The notes: generated by a model not told the origin, from the sequence alone. 64,000 nucleotides of DNA from Prostheceraeus crozeri (GCA_907163375.1 CAJQUW010007849.1:62001-126000), one strand, 5' to 3'; numbered from the stretch's first letter, positions 47,252 to 59,196 are shown. Made by a program: numbers and translations.

Positions 47252-48104
47252 TAACAGATGTTATTGATGCGATGACAGGGGATCAACAAGCAAGAAATGT
47301 CCATTAGCTGTATTGATAAAAACTAGTGTTGATGACTGAGTCGATAATATGTCTGATTTTGTACTTGAAACAGTGCTTTTCAACCTATTCGTGGACCATC
47401 CGCACATTTTAAAGTAACTTAGAAATCATCCGCAACAAATTGTCAATGTAAAATCAAAATCATTAAAATAGTGGTAAAATGTTTCTTTATTGACATCATT
47501 TAATGATACGCAAAGTTTGAAAATAATGACATGTTTTATCAAGTTAGTTGCCTATTAAACCACGAGGCACAGAAAACAAAATAAGAGAATATAACAAAGC
47601 AAGAGCATGGACATGAGGCATTCAAACACACTTGTGATTAGGAATTACAGTTTTACTTGGGATTCAATATACTGGAATTATAGTGAAGGTGATCTATCAG
47701 AGGAAATATTAACAAATTATGAAGAACCTAAGGGCATTTCGATGGTAATTCGAACGAAAAATGTATGGATATTCTCAATTGGAGTTACTGTAACTTGATT
47801 TTTTCAACTAGAATCGATTGATTGACAGTTACAGCTGAATAGTGATGCAAAAATACATTCCATATTCGATCATTGCAGTCGGTAAATAACTCATATGTAT
47901 TCATATAATTGATTATCACATTAATTAATTAAAAAATTTATACAACATGTAAATTGTTTCTAAAATCATTATCAAATGTTAGCTTGATTATTATGTTTAC
48001 CTGTAAGTCCCATGTTATATAATTTTCTTATTATTGTAGCCTATCAGGGATGTAGCTATTTCGGCAGTAGCCGAACAATGGAATAAAGTTGATCGCACTG
48101 TCAC
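47252..48104. other. no feature recognised
   Basis: A 63-codon frame at 47607-47798 has no known motif. Confidence 0.4.
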
Positions 48105-48240
48105 CGAACATTATCGAGAAAACTTTTGAGCAATGATCTGAAATCTTCGAATCTGAAGGAATGGTTGCGTTAGGAGCATTTTGAATGAATCCACAGCAAT
48201 CCGCAAGCGGCGCACGACCATTTTTCTTATCTCTTCAAGG
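48105..48240 (-). repeat. dispersed repeat S, copy 2
   Basis: Reverse complement of the 22048-22182 unit, about 135 bases long. It ends about 45 bases before the G/T-rich block begins. Confidence 0.7.
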
Positions 48241-48284
48241 TACTAAAAATTTCTTTTTTGCCCACTTACTAAGTTCCTGCATGT

Positions 48285-50880
48285 GCCATTGGGATTATGG
48301 GTTGGTGGGAGGGTTTTTGTGTTTTGTTTGGGGGTGGTGAGTGTTCGAAGTGCATTGGCCGGGGATGGGGGGTCGGGGGGGTAGGGATTAGGGTTGATAG
48401 TGGGTGACGGGTTTTTGGGATGAGGGGTGATTGGTGGGGGGCGCTAGGGGGTGTGGATGGGGCTGGCGAGGATTAGAGGCGGATGGGGGTGTGCGTGGGG
48501 GGGTGGCGGCGGAGGGTACACCGGCGAGGTCAGGTGTCGGGTGGGGTGGGGATGCGTGTGAGGGCTAGAGGTGTGCTTGTGGCCTTGTTTCTTCTTGTGG
48601 CTTGCGTGTTGTGGGTATGGTGCTTGGGTGGGGTCAGTTGTGGTAGTATGGTTTGGGGAGTGGAGTGGTATGAGGGCGCTGTGGTCGGGGGCGGGGGGCG
48701 GGAGGTCGGGTGGTCGGGCGGGGGGGGGGGTTGGGAGCGGGGTGTGCTGCCTAGGGTGTGGCGTTTTTAAGGTGGGGGGTGCTTCCAGGCGTCATGTTGT
48801 GCTTTCGTAGAGTTGATGGTGGTTTGTTCTCGGGGTTTCCGTCTGTTTCTTGGTTGGTGTGGACTTGTCAGGCGGGTCGGAGTTGATGCTGTTGTGTGTG
48901 GTTTTTGGATGTGAGTGGTGTTGCTGTCTGGGTCTCGTGGTTTGTTCTGTCGGGGCAGGTCGGCGTGGCAGTGGTTGGCTGGGGTGGCGCGGGTGCGGCC
49001 TGGGGGGTGTTGGACGGGGGTATGTGGGCCGCTGTTGTGTTTGCTGACGGTTTGGGGCTCGTGGTTGACGGGGTGGGGGTGGTGTGTGTGGGGGAGTACG
49101 GGAGCGGGGGAGTGGGATGGTTGGTCGTGGGAAGCTAGGGGCGGGGGAGGGGGGCGAGATGTGGGGGGTGTGGGGGTGTGCGTTTGTGATGGTAGGTGGT
49201 GTATGTGTTCTGTTGTCTGTTTGTTGGTTGGGTAGGCGTCGGATGGTGGCGGCTGGAAGGCGGCTTGGGTAGGCGGTGGGGGAGGTGTGATGGGTGGGGT
49301 TGTGTGGGTAGTTGTGGTGGCGGGGCGGGGGGAGGGGAGGGGCATTAGAGTGGGGGGGCTCGGGCGGTGGATGGGGAGGTGGTGGGGGGGGGGTGGGTAG
49401 CGGAGACTTGGTGATGGGGGGTAGGGGCGCAAGTGGGGGGGCTGTGGGGACGGGGGAGACGTGGGTGATTGGGGGGAGGGGGTGGGCGGGAAGGCTCTAG
49501 GGGGAGGGTAGTGGTGGGGTGTGGGTGGTGTGTGTGAGTTAAGTATTGTTGTTTTGTGGTTGTTGTGTATGGGTGCTGTGGGTGTGTTGTGTTCGTTTAG
49601 GTAGTCGGTTGTATTTTGTGTTGTTTTGTTGTGTCTTGCTTACTGTGCGCCTGGATTGTTTGTTTGTAACTGGTGTTTGAGTATGGTATTTGGGGGTGGC
49701 TGTGTGGGGGGCGTATGAAGGAGTGTGGATGGGGCGGGTCTTGGCTGGGTTGGTTGTGGGCTTTTTGTGGGGGGGCGGTCTGCACGGGGTGGGGGTGGTG
49801 CTTTGTCGTTGTCTGTTCTTGGGAGGGCGGGGGGGTGAGTTTGGGCGGGGTACGGGTTGGCGGGGTGTACGTTTGTAGCGGGTTGGGGAGGGGTAGGCGG
49901 GGGGGCGTAGGTATGGGGGGCGGCTGGAGAGGTTGGGGTCGTGGGGGGAGTTGGAGAGGGGTGGGGGTGTTGGTTTTGTTCAAAAAGGGGGGATGATATT
50001 GTATCTAGGGGGTGGTGGTGGGGCAAGGTTGGGTGCTGGGCTGTTTTCTGTGTGCGCTTGGGGGGGTTTGTGGGCTGGGATGTGGGGGCGGTGCGGTGGG
50101 GTGGTGACTCGCCAGCGGCGCCCAGGGAGCCTGGGCGTCCTGCGGGGGCTTGCCGGCGGTGTGTGTTAGTCATATGGGGTTTGTTGGTGCGGGGCAGTTA
50201 GTTTAGCTATTTTGGTGGTAGGTTGTTGTGGTATGGTGGGATGTGGGCTTCGATGTCCGTGACGTTGCTTTCTGCGGTTTTGCTGTCTTGTTCATGTTCA
50301 TTCTGTTGGTGTTTGCGGTTTGGTTGGTATGTGTTGTTTTAAGGTTGTCTGTTGCTTACTTGGCTGTTCGCTGCTTGTTTGGATTGTTTCCATGGTGTTG
50401 TGTTTTACTGTCTGTTTCTGGTTTTTAGTTTGCTTTTTGTGTTTGCTTCTTCTAGTTGTTCATGTTTTGTTTTTTGGTTGGTTGTGGATCTGGTGTTCCC
50501 GTGCTGGGTTGTGCGGTAGTGTCTATGTCTTTGTGTGAGTTCCTCGTTGTTGTAAGCGTGTCGGTATTGGGGTGCCGTGTGTGTCTGTTCACTGTTTTTG
50601 TAGTGCGTTCTGTATAGTGAGGGTGCTGCTTTACGTTCTCTTTTTTAGGTGTGTTAGTCTTTTTATCGTGTTCATCTGATGATGTTGTTGTGTTTGGTGT
50701 TATTTGTGTTTTCTTGTGTTTCTGTATGGTTTTGGCTGCGTTCTGAGTGCTTTCATCTGGTTGTTTTTTTTTTGTTCTTTGTGATGGTTTGGGCTTGTGG
50801 GGGCTGTTTTGAATTTGGGTGCTGTATCGTTCATCTTTGGATTGTTCTTTATGTGTGTCTTTGTTCGCTTGTCATTAACT
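48285..50880. other. extreme G/T-biased block, possible assembly artefact
   Basis: About 2.6 kb in which the plus strand is almost free of A and C. To about 50100 it is G-dominated, with G runs up to 13 and no fixed repeat period; from about 50170 it becomes T-dominated with G second. The edges against normal AT-rich DNA are sharp. The proline- and histidine-rich long frames on the minus strand are products of the base bias, not genes. It could be genuine G-quadruplex-prone DNA or low-quality sequence retained in an assembly; I lean to the latter. Confidence 0.7.
50119..50137. repeat. GC hairpin at the change of bias
   Basis: CGCCCAGG and CCTGGGCG are exact complements around a GAG loop. It lies in a short island (50105-50160) with normal C content, precisely between the G-rich and the T-rich halves. 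Confidence 0.6.
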
Positions 50881-52433
50881 AAAATTCTGCCGGCTGAATA
50901 TTAAACAGATTTAATTCTCTGCGGTAAATAGTTTTTAAACGACACTATAATACCGAAACCAACTGAAAATTCTGCCGGTAGAATAAAAGGCATTGAACCT
51001 GCTAGCGCGATGACCAGACACGCCAGTGTGTCGTTTGTTCGACAATACAAGCCAAAGAATTGCATTCTTCGACATCATGGTTCGAACACAAAGACCTCCA
51101 TTGCTACCATATCTTGAAGCAACATCATTACGTCACTACAACCTCCATTGTGCATTCAGAAAGAATCAACAATCATTTTGACTCTCCCATGGCGATAAGC
51201 CATCACTCATTACTATTCATTCTTCTTGTAGATATATCATTGTTTCATTTTCATTTGTTTCCTGATTATCGACTGTATCATCGGATGAGAGTCGTCGAAA
51301 GGTCTCGTGGCAATACATAAATCAATAGAATGCTGATTTTTTGAATTTGCGCCGCATTCCTAACACGAATTATGCCTGAAAGCCGTTGCTTCAATCATAG
51401 ACAAAGGCGCTAAACATGCACAATATCTAAAACAAATGTGAATATACTATGCATTAAAAATTCACTTCGCTGCTCTACTGCATGCGATCATGTAATCAAT
51501 AATTAGCTTTTTAGAATGATACTTCAGGCGATCATAATCAACTAACGCAATTGATATTTTCATTAAGGATGGCAAGGTCCAGGGCCAGATACAGGGTCCG
51601 GTTCTAGTTCTGCCGCTTGGTGCCGCTAACTTCGCAAGTTAACATGTTACAAGTTATAAATTCCCATTCCCACTCAACGACTGGATATTTGAAATTCTGA
51701 TTGTATATTCGTGCTTGTCAAGCCTAGATTGACAAAGTAGCACCGATGTAAATTGAAAACACCCAGAAACAAACAAGAAAAAGCATAAGAAAGTAGGAGC
51801 AACTTCAGCAACTTCAGTCAGGGAGCGTATTATCCATGCGTACCGTATTAAGCAGAATAGGATGAAATACGCTTTCCGGCCTATTCAGCGCGTGAGCTTT
51901 CTGATGATGGAATTCACTTGCTCAAAGTCACTCATCTTCGTACCATGAATAGCAATTCAAATTCAAAATCGCAATTTTGATGAAGTTTTGAAGATTTGTA
52001 TTTTTTAGCTATAGTGTTCAATAATGAACAATTAAATTTAATTAATTGTAATTCCTTAATCCCTTTAATAATTCCTACTTATGATGCTGAGGTGGGAAAG
52101 GGTATTGAAAAAGCCGAGGTATATACTCGTATATGCAGCAACCAGCATTTGCGTTAGTAATTATCATTCGAAATTGTATTTGATCTCTTTAGCGAAACAG
52201 ATAACAAAGACGAATCATATGCTCATGTTTTATCTGTGCTAATATTGAAAATTAAAAATCGATACGTCTTGTTAAACGATGTCACGTAAAATGTTTGCAA
52301 AAGTTGACAAAATTCATGCCTTCGAAATAAGTCCTTTTGAAAGAAAGTCATGACTTGATCTTACAGCCAGCGATTTTTATCGAAGGACTCGAAAATGCAC
52401 TAAAAAGGAAAGTCTAGTTTACGTGGCTCAGTT
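50881..52433. other. no gene; one short direct repeat
   Basis: AAAATTCTGCCGG occurs at 50881 and again at about 50964, directly after the G/T block. Nothing else recognised. Confidence 0.4.
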
Positions 52434-52667
52434 TAAAAGCGCATATACACGGTTTCATTTAGTGAACCTCCACTAAACCTCGCGCAAGTCGCTACACCAT
52501 ACACACCATTTGCTTCGAAGAATGTGTCGGTCAAGTTACCTGAGTTCGTTTGCACGTCAAGTCAACTCAATCGAGACGATGGTGCACGCGCAATTGGAGT
52601 TATTGAGATTAGAATGGACAGCGGATGTTTGTTGATGGTAATTTCAGCCGCCCCTCTATGCGCCGGT
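52434..52667. repeat. possible MITE left of the Harbinger element
   Basis: AGCGCATATACACGG at the left and CTATGCGCCGG at the right are weak inverted repeats, related in sequence to the ends of the element at 55620-56096. Non-coding. Confidence 0.35.
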
Positions 52668-52895
52668 TAAAGGCTGGTTCTCATTGCAGTAGCTAGCGAC
52701 CTTGTAGTTTATCGTTTGTAGTTGATTTAAAAAGTAGTTTGTAGTCAGCTGCTTGTTGTAGTTGTAGTTGAGTAGTCGAAGTTTGTAGTTTATCTTTCTG
52801 TAGTTTGAAGTAAATCAATGCATTCGCACTGCAGAGAGTCATTTGCAAATAATGACTGGGATCTGAAGATGCCAACATTTACGAAGCGCAGATGA

Positions 52896-54049
52896 TTGGC
52901 TATTTTACTGTATCTTTTACGTAAAAAGCACCTCAACCAGAGAAGATTCTGGGTTCGACCGATTTTGTTAAGGAGATACAAACTTGGAGAATTTGCTAAT
53001 CTTGTGAGAGAAATGTATTTCGATGATGAAGAATATTTCTATCGATATTTTCACATGGGTCCAAAGGAATTTCGATTTATATGGAAAATATCAAAAGTCA
53101 TTATTTTCAATAAGAAAGACACAAATTTTCGTTAAAAGCATTTCATCGGCCAGCAGAAAGTATTGGCAGTAACATTAAGGTATCTTGCAACTGGTGATTC
53201 CAAACAAACTATTTCTTTTAATTTCCGTCTATGGGCGATCTACGGTATGTAAATTATACATGAAACCTTGTGAAGCTATTTGGAAAGTATTCCAACCTCT
53301 ACTATATGCCAAAATCCTACTGGGAAAGATTGGGGATTAAAGTGATGAACCAATTTTGGAAAATGTGGGAACTTTCCTAGTTGCTGTTGGCAGCATTGAT
53401 GGCAAGCATGTCGTGATTTCAAGCTCCAAGTAATTCTGGTTCATTATACTACAATTTACAAAAGGAACTTTTCAGTATCGTATTACTTGCTATTGTTGAC
53501 GCAAACTATTGTTTCCAATTCATTGATGTCGGAGCATGTGGACGTGAGAACGATTCCGGAATTCTAAAAAAGACAGACTTTTATAGAAAGCTTGAAGAAA
53601 ATGAATTGGGTATTCCAAATCTGAAAATTTTGCCTAGCTCTAAAGTCTATCTGCCACCATTTTTTATTGGAGACGAGGCTTTTCCTTTAAAGCGAAACAT
53701 TCTAAGGCCATATCCTGGAACCAAGTTGGAGTTTGAACAAAGGATTTTCAAATATCGCCTCAATCGTGCTAGACGTGTTGTAGAAAAGTCGTTTGGAATA
53801 TTATCATCGAAGTTTCGCATCTTTCGCCGGCCTATCATTATGCACCCTGATAAAGCAGTCGATATTGTAAAGGCTGCATGTGTTTTGCATAATTTTCTGA
53901 AACGGGAAGATGAATCATACTGTACGACAACGCTAGTAGACAGAGAAAAAGATGACGGGACTATTCAACGTGGTGAATGGAGAAATATCACTCATGATGA
54001 CACGGGTTTAAACCCATTACATGTATGGGTGGCTATCGATCTACATTAG
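52896..54049 (+). pseudogene. Harbinger DDE transposase, broken
   Basis: Two open pieces, 52896-53135 and 53606-54049, are joined by a stretch readable only with frame changes. The N-terminal piece has LLRRYKLGEFANLVREM followed by DDEEYFYRYFHMGPKEF, the standard start of HARBI1-type proteins. The middle shows AVGSIDGKHVVIS (first catalytic Asp) near 53385 and FIDVGACGRENDSGI near 53520. The last piece has IGDEAFPLKRNILRPYPG, then NRARRVVEKSFGILSSKF with the catalytic Glu and IVKAACVLHNFL. All catalytic blocks are therefore present, but at least two frame changes and an internal stop break the gene. The final 20 residues or so after HNFLKRED are element-specific. The enzyme would cut at the AGGCTGG ends. 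Confidence 0.88.
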
Positions 54050-54701
54050 AAGCAGAAAAGTTCAGAAAATATATGTCAGAATATTTCTTGACCGCTGCCG
54101 GAAAAGTGTCGTGGCAGGAGTCATATGTGAAACGAACAGAACCAAAACAAATTTCTTGAAATACCTTGGAAACATCTAGTTAAATAGAAATTGAAATCAT
54201 GTTGTTTTCGTTTTAAGATTTTGAATAAATGAACTTAACCTTCTTAACGGTCACCATAAATACAAGACTTATAGTACTTATGATTACTGGTTTTGTTTTT
54301 CTTCTCAACTTCATTAAAAGAACGCAAAATTTGCTCGAAATGAATGACTCACTACATTGGAAAACGCTTAGACACTAATAGGTTAAGTATTCGTTTTACA
54401 TAAATATATATCTATCAGTAAAGCAAATTATTACAGGTACCTTTTTGAAACCTATCAACCCTTTAACGAAACCTCCGAATGTAAGGAATAAGAATACCAC
54501 TCGGAATAAGCAGTGTAATATGTGTACAAGTATTATACTCGTAAATGATAACATGATTGAACAATACACATCAATTTTACAATGTAACACTGGAATTTAA
54601 AATAGAGTTCTATTTATTTATTAAAAGTTTCTGTGGTGATCATCAAGAAGTAGCTGCAATATGTCATTACCATTTTCTTTGTTATGTTCATCGTTGCCAC
54701 A

Positions 54702-55412
54702 TTATATATCTGAAATTTCCGAATCACATAAAACTTGTTGAATTTTCACTTTAGCATATGATTTAGTAGTCGGCTTCAGTTTTTTCAATGCTATCGCCAC
54801 ATAATTTCCAAATTGCTCATCTTCATCATTTTCATTATTGAGGAGTTTCAAAATAGCAGCATCAATATTGGATGATTCTTTCAATGAACGCTTTCCACGA
54901 ATTCCTTTCCCCGTGCTTTCAACGAATGATTGAGACACAGAAGATTCAAAGTACGAGTCTGTCGGTTGGTTTTCCGTGCCAGCTTCTACACTTAACGCTG
55001 TTTCTGAGTTCTCCTGATCATTGCAGATCTCCTGATCATTAGAATCCGCTCCACTTCGCACATCCATTGTATCATTTGACATATTGCTACAACGCCTTCT
55101 AGACTTGCAAAAAGTATCAAGCCATTTCAGGCAGTGATAGAATTCCCATATCTTAAACTTTTTGGCTGCTGATCCTGATTTTTCTGATTCCTTCACCTTT
55201 TCTTTACAGCGACGATACTGGTCTCGTAGGTTTTTCCATCTCTTCATGGCATCGTCGACTTCCATTCCGGATTCAGATGAAACATTTCTCCAACAGTTTT
55301 CCTTGAAAACTTTATTGCTGTAGTCTTTGCATGATACATCATATATCGCAGAATACTTTCTAACAATTTCTATAAACAGCTCAGTTGACATATTGGCGGC
55401 AGTCGCTGGCAA
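54702..55412 (-). CDS. MADF-BESS DNA-binding protein of the Harbinger element
   Basis: A 236-residue open frame. Residues ~9-95 fit a MADF/Myb-SANT-like domain: FIEIVRKYSAIYD, CWRNVS, RWKNLRDQYRRCKEK and IWEFYHCLKWLDTF carry its aromatic and RWKNLRD signatures. Residues ~195-232 (DEDEQFGNYVAIALKKLKP) match the BESS protein-interaction motif. The middle is polar and acidic. Harbinger elements encode such a partner, which carries the transposase to the nucleus and helps bind the ends. It faces the transposase gene, with about 650 bases between their 3' ends. The start used is the first methionine, and another at residue 8 (MSTEL) fits the domain start. In contrast to the transposase, this frame has no break. 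Confidence 0.85.
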   Translation of the reverse strand: MPATAANMSTELFIEIVRKYSAIYDVSCKDYSNKVFKENCWRNVSSESGMEVDDAMKRWKNLRDQYRRCKEKVKESEKSGSAAKKFKIWEFYHCLKWLDTFCKSRRRCSNMSNDTMDVRSGADSNDQEICNDQENSETALSVEAGTENQPTDSYFESSVSQSFVESTGKGIRGKRSLKESSNIDAAILKLLNNENDEDEQFGNYVAIALKKLKPTTKSYAKVKIQQVLCDSEISDI

Positions 55413-55619
55413 TTCAACCTGAATGAAACGCTCAACTACTTGTAGTTACGTCGCTATGTAGTTCATTGCTACTGGCTGTTCCCATCGCGATTGGTTGACG
55501 ACAAACTGGCAGCGACAGATCGATTTGTAGCCCATGACAGTCAATGTAGTAGCCAACTACAAACTACAAAAAAATAAGTCGTGGACTACAAAACTACAAC
55601 CAGTGGGAACCAGCCTTAA

Positions 55620-56096
55620 AGGCGCGTGTACACAGGCGACTTTTGCACGCGAGAAGTTGTGATTCAACCAATAGACGATCTTTATTTTGAGGTTCCAGGA
55701 AATGACAGATTTTGCTTTACCCTCAGCCAGCTCTTGCATGCAAGCAGTTGCATTCAATGTAATAGGGCTTGAGAGAAGACAACCACGTTTTCGTATGACC
55801 TTGACATACATCCATTTCTTCTGTCACAATGCAATAGCATTCGACACTGCAGTGTGCGATTGAGTCTCGAGATCAAATCAAGACCACATGAGAGAAGTCA
55901 TCAATCAAAGCAGCTAAGCATGCGGTCACTGGTTCTCTTGGACTAGTTGCGGCCTGCAGATCACGTGATGAACATGTCATGCATCTCTCCACCAACTTCT
56001 AGTGTCGAACAGCGGAAAGTCGCATTAGTGTAATAGGCCACGCAACTACTCGCATCAAAAACTCGCGACCGTCTTCTCACCTGTGTACACGCGCCT
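55620..56096. mobile_element. ~477-bp MITE next to the Harbinger element
   Basis: GGCGCGTGTACACAGG at the left and CCTGTGTACACGCGCC at the right are perfect 16-base inverted repeats. GCACGCGAGAAGTTG and CAACTACTCGCATC continue the pairing. TAAA lies outside both ends. Non-coding. The Harbinger insertion at TAA abuts it exactly, with the shared TTAAA between them. Confidence 0.75.
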
Positions 56097-56102
56097 AAAC
56101 GC

Positions 56103-57425
56103 ATGTCTGCGACGTTCTATTGTACATGGTCGCTCTATTCCTTTAATAGTGTCGGATTTCTATATCATTGTGTCCGATCACTCAGTGAATCCATGCGCCT
56201 CTAAATGAAAGACTTTGAAAGCAAAACGCAGGAACCGAATGGAAAGGGTTATTATTGAACTGCTACAAAAAGTGGATAGCAACCACAGAGATAGATTCTT
56301 TTGAGTGTGGGTTAGTCTGGAGCGGACATAATCATATCCCGGTAGCATGCGATAGAAATTGACATAGATATTCGTCTCTATTTGGCTTGTGTGATTGGCC
56401 AAGCGCGCGCATTGCAGAAGTAGATTATCAGAGAGCCCACGAACTTCAACGGTCGGATGACAGACAGGCCTGTCAAGTGAAAACTATGCATCTTTGACTC
56501 ATTTTTTCTACATGATAAATTCGTCAAATGAAAACATTCTTGACACCATTCGACTCTTCACGACGAACCAAATTTAGTGCTACATGACCATCGTGCGGCC
56601 AAAAATTTTGTATGCGGTGCATTAATGAATTAGGAAAAGTAGTACATATTTGATGAATATTATTGCATGACGTTCATGTGACGCATAATTATGTCTACAT
56701 TTAACAAATGATCTATCGCTACATGGCTGTTAAAATCTCATATCGCACTGTGGTTGTACATCATGTATTCGTTGTATGCAGGCGTTTATTTCAGGACATA
56801 GAAATAGAACAAAGACTTTTGAATTTTTTTCTTGGCATTGTGCTAAAAACAAGCGGGTCACTCCTTCTCTTTATTTGCCTTCGTAAACCTATGTAAAATA
56901 GAATTGATATTGAATAGATAAAAACCACGGCGCTTCGTGTCACAGACACATCAAAGGGCGGGACCGTACAGTCATCAATGCAACGCATTATACAGTAATG
57001 AGGCCGATATGTGTTAATACCGTTAGAAGTTTGATAGTTCGTACTTGCGATTTATAGCGGGTCTTAATCGGTCAATTTGACGAACCTTACTAATTTTTTA
57101 GCACGACATTTTGATAAACAGCTATTAGATAGCATTTACTTTGAGATTTCTGTAATCGGCTATCCAGCATCTTGATATTTCTAGGCATAGGAATCGAATT
57201 ATTGTCAGTGGCATTTATCTACTGCTATTGTCCAGAAAAGTTTTACTGCAGGTTGATCGGTGGTTATGCAAAAGCACATGATTTCTTCGCGTCTTCAATA
57301 CCGTAGACAACTGCTCATCAATTGTTTCCCATGAACATCGCAATAGATTCAACTGAAGTGCAAAGAGTGCAGCGTGGAGTCATAATGCACAGTGACCTGT
57401 AGCATTTAGTTAGTTAATGCACGCT
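56103..57425. other. no feature recognised
   Basis: Only chance frames below 80 codons. Confidence 0.4.
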
Positions 57426-57428
57426 TTA

Positions 57429-57638
57429 GGCCTCTGTCACACTGAAAGCAAAGCAAATACGAGCGTGCCGAGGATACACGAGCAAACGCGAGCAAACGTA
57501 TCTCCTCAAGCTATCAATCCCTCTCGTTTGCTTTGCTCGCAGTGTGGCATTCTACAACTGCTGAAATGATGATTTTATATTTGCTGCAAAACGCTTTGCT
57601 CGCAAACGCTTGGAAAATCTCGCAGTGTGGCTGAGGCC
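57429..57638. mobile_element. 210-bp MITE with TTA duplication
   Basis: GGCCTCTGTCACACTG at the left pairs with CGCAGTGTGGCTGAGGCC at the right, and TTA lies directly outside both ends (57426-57428, 57639-57641). GCAAACG and CGTTTGCT motifs fill the interior. Size, ends and the TTA duplication fit a PIF/Harbinger-type MITE. Confidence 0.8.
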
Positions 57639-57641
57639 TTA

Positions 57642-58936
57642 CGAGTCTCGACCACTTCGCGATCTCGACGCTGTCGTGCATCAATCATTACATACTGACT
57701 GCGTGGGTTCAATTGATGTAAATCTTCCGGTTCGTCAGAATTCGGGCTTGAATTTGTATGACGTTCAATGGAAAATTGATCTTCTTGTTTAGTTCTGACC
57801 GTGACCATCAGTATTGAGGAGAGTCATTATCACCATACTCGCCTATCATGTGATTATCGCATAAGCTCGCCTCCTTTCCTTGACCATCCTTCTAGCTCTT
57901 TCAATTCAAGTATGGAGTGTCAGAAAATGAATACAAGAATTTGTAAATATCTCTCATCAGCATACTTTGCAAGCAGCAGTCCGAAAACACGATCAATTTA
58001 CTATCCGCTGATAATGAAATTCCAATATCTCTTCTTTCAATTTTGACTGTACACGTCCTGCATATCACATTTCATCGATACCTGTTAGTTCCGTATTGTC
58101 TAATTATTCCTCTATCAAGTTTCACATTGATCAAGAGGTGAAAGGGCATGTAATTTGAACATGTTGTACAAGCAGCAACCTACCTATGTTTGCTATGACG
58201 ACATAGTCCCAAATGCTGTTTATTACGCAGGTTCATGTTATGTTCAACAGTTAATTTGAACTGTCTTTTATTAGATAATCAATTTAGCTGAGTAATAATG
58301 CATTCCAAACCACCATACCGCCTCCGTCATTGAATGATCGCAAAGCAAATATAGGACATGAAATATCTAACTGATAAGGTGGTTTCAATGCATTCTCTTA
58401 TTGTGTGAGGATTTACATGAATATAATGTCAACAAACTGAGGAATGATTTCTGCGTGTTATAGAGGATTATGCAACCCATTCCAGAGCAGGCTCCGAGTA
58501 AAGTCTACAAGCATAGAAGCTTAGATTGATTAAATTGTCAATATCAGAGCTTTGTAGAAATGAAATTGTCGATGTCATGAATTCTCAAAATCGACCTTTG
58601 TAGAATAGACAGAATGATCAAGCTATGAGCCATGGACTTCTGCGTCAGGACTGGCGTTAAAAAATTGTGTGATTTAAAACCATGCTTTTTGTTTCGATGC
58701 ATGTCTTGTATTCTTTTTGGAATTTTCCAAAAAATGAACACACATTTTTTTAGCTCCTATTAAAAGATAATGCAAGCGGTTTATAATTACAGCTCAAGAT
58801 AAAATCAATAAAATCAGTTCGACGGCAAAGTTCATAGGTTCAAGTATAGAGGTACTGATCTGTTCCGTTCATTAGACAGAATGTTATTGTTTCTTTAATT
58901 AAAATAGATTCCAAAATCAATGGATACTTTGACTGA
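57642..58936. other. no feature recognised
   Basis: No coding or repeat feature supported. Confidence 0.4.
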
Positions 58937-59165
58937 CTAATAACAGTGAACTTTTCTGGCTTCGGTGTATGAGCATGCAGAGATTTCATTAGGGCATGGA
59001 TAACCTTTTAAATGCTCACTAACACGGGTGGCTAAATGACGTTTGGTAGCGCCAATGTATCCGCATTTCGCAACGATCACATGAATATAAATACGAAACA
59101 TTAGATTTTAGACTATTCGCAGCACGATCTTTGTTTGGAAAGAAATTTTGGATTTTAGATATTTT
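58937..59165 (-). mobile_element. Penelope-like GIY-YIG endonuclease relic
   Basis: Read on the minus strand, KSNVSYLYSCDRC gives the first strand and cysteines of the domain, and CGYIGATKRHLATRVSEHLK the YIG half and helix, in a different frame, so the copy is broken. CPNEISACSYTEARK continues towards the C-terminus, and a stop follows. The domain order is the same as at 1643-2011, but the sequence is clearly a different family member. No polymerase part is present. Confidence 0.7.
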
Positions 59166-59196
59166 ATAAACAGGGGAAATACGAACATTCGAGGTA

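Larger units (their letters stand above)
52671..55616. mobile_element. PIF/Harbinger DNA transposon, both ends present
   Basis: Ends AGGCTGGTTCTCATTG and the complement of AGGCTGGTTCCCACTG are inverted repeats. TAA lies directly outside each (52668-52670 and 55617-55619), the 3-base duplication typical of Harbinger. TTTGTAGTT-like motifs are repeated many times inside both ends (52700-52810 and 55430-55600), probable transposase or Myb-like protein binding sites. It carries the normal two genes of the superfamily: a DDE transposase on plus and a MADF/Myb-like gene on minus, facing each other. Total 2946 bp is a normal size. Transposase damage means the copy cannot move itself. Confidence 0.93.

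Noticed and set aside
47607-47798. 63-codon frame MDMRHSNTLV...
   Set aside because: Chance frame in AT-rich DNA with no similarity I recognise.
48767-50173. Long proline-, threonine- and histidine-rich reading frames on the minus strand (up to 221 codons)
   Set aside because: They exist only because the plus strand is G/T-rich, which makes stops rare on the complement; no domain, no codon structure, no conserved composition break.
48285-50880. Telomere-like DNA
   Set aside because: GGGTTA-like phrases occur once or twice by chance; there is no tandem TTAGGG or related unit.
54702-55412. Host MADF transcription factor gene
   Set aside because: It lies inside the Harbinger ends and faces the transposase gene, the usual position of the element's own DNA-binding gene. 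Domestication is not excluded, but there is no evidence yet.
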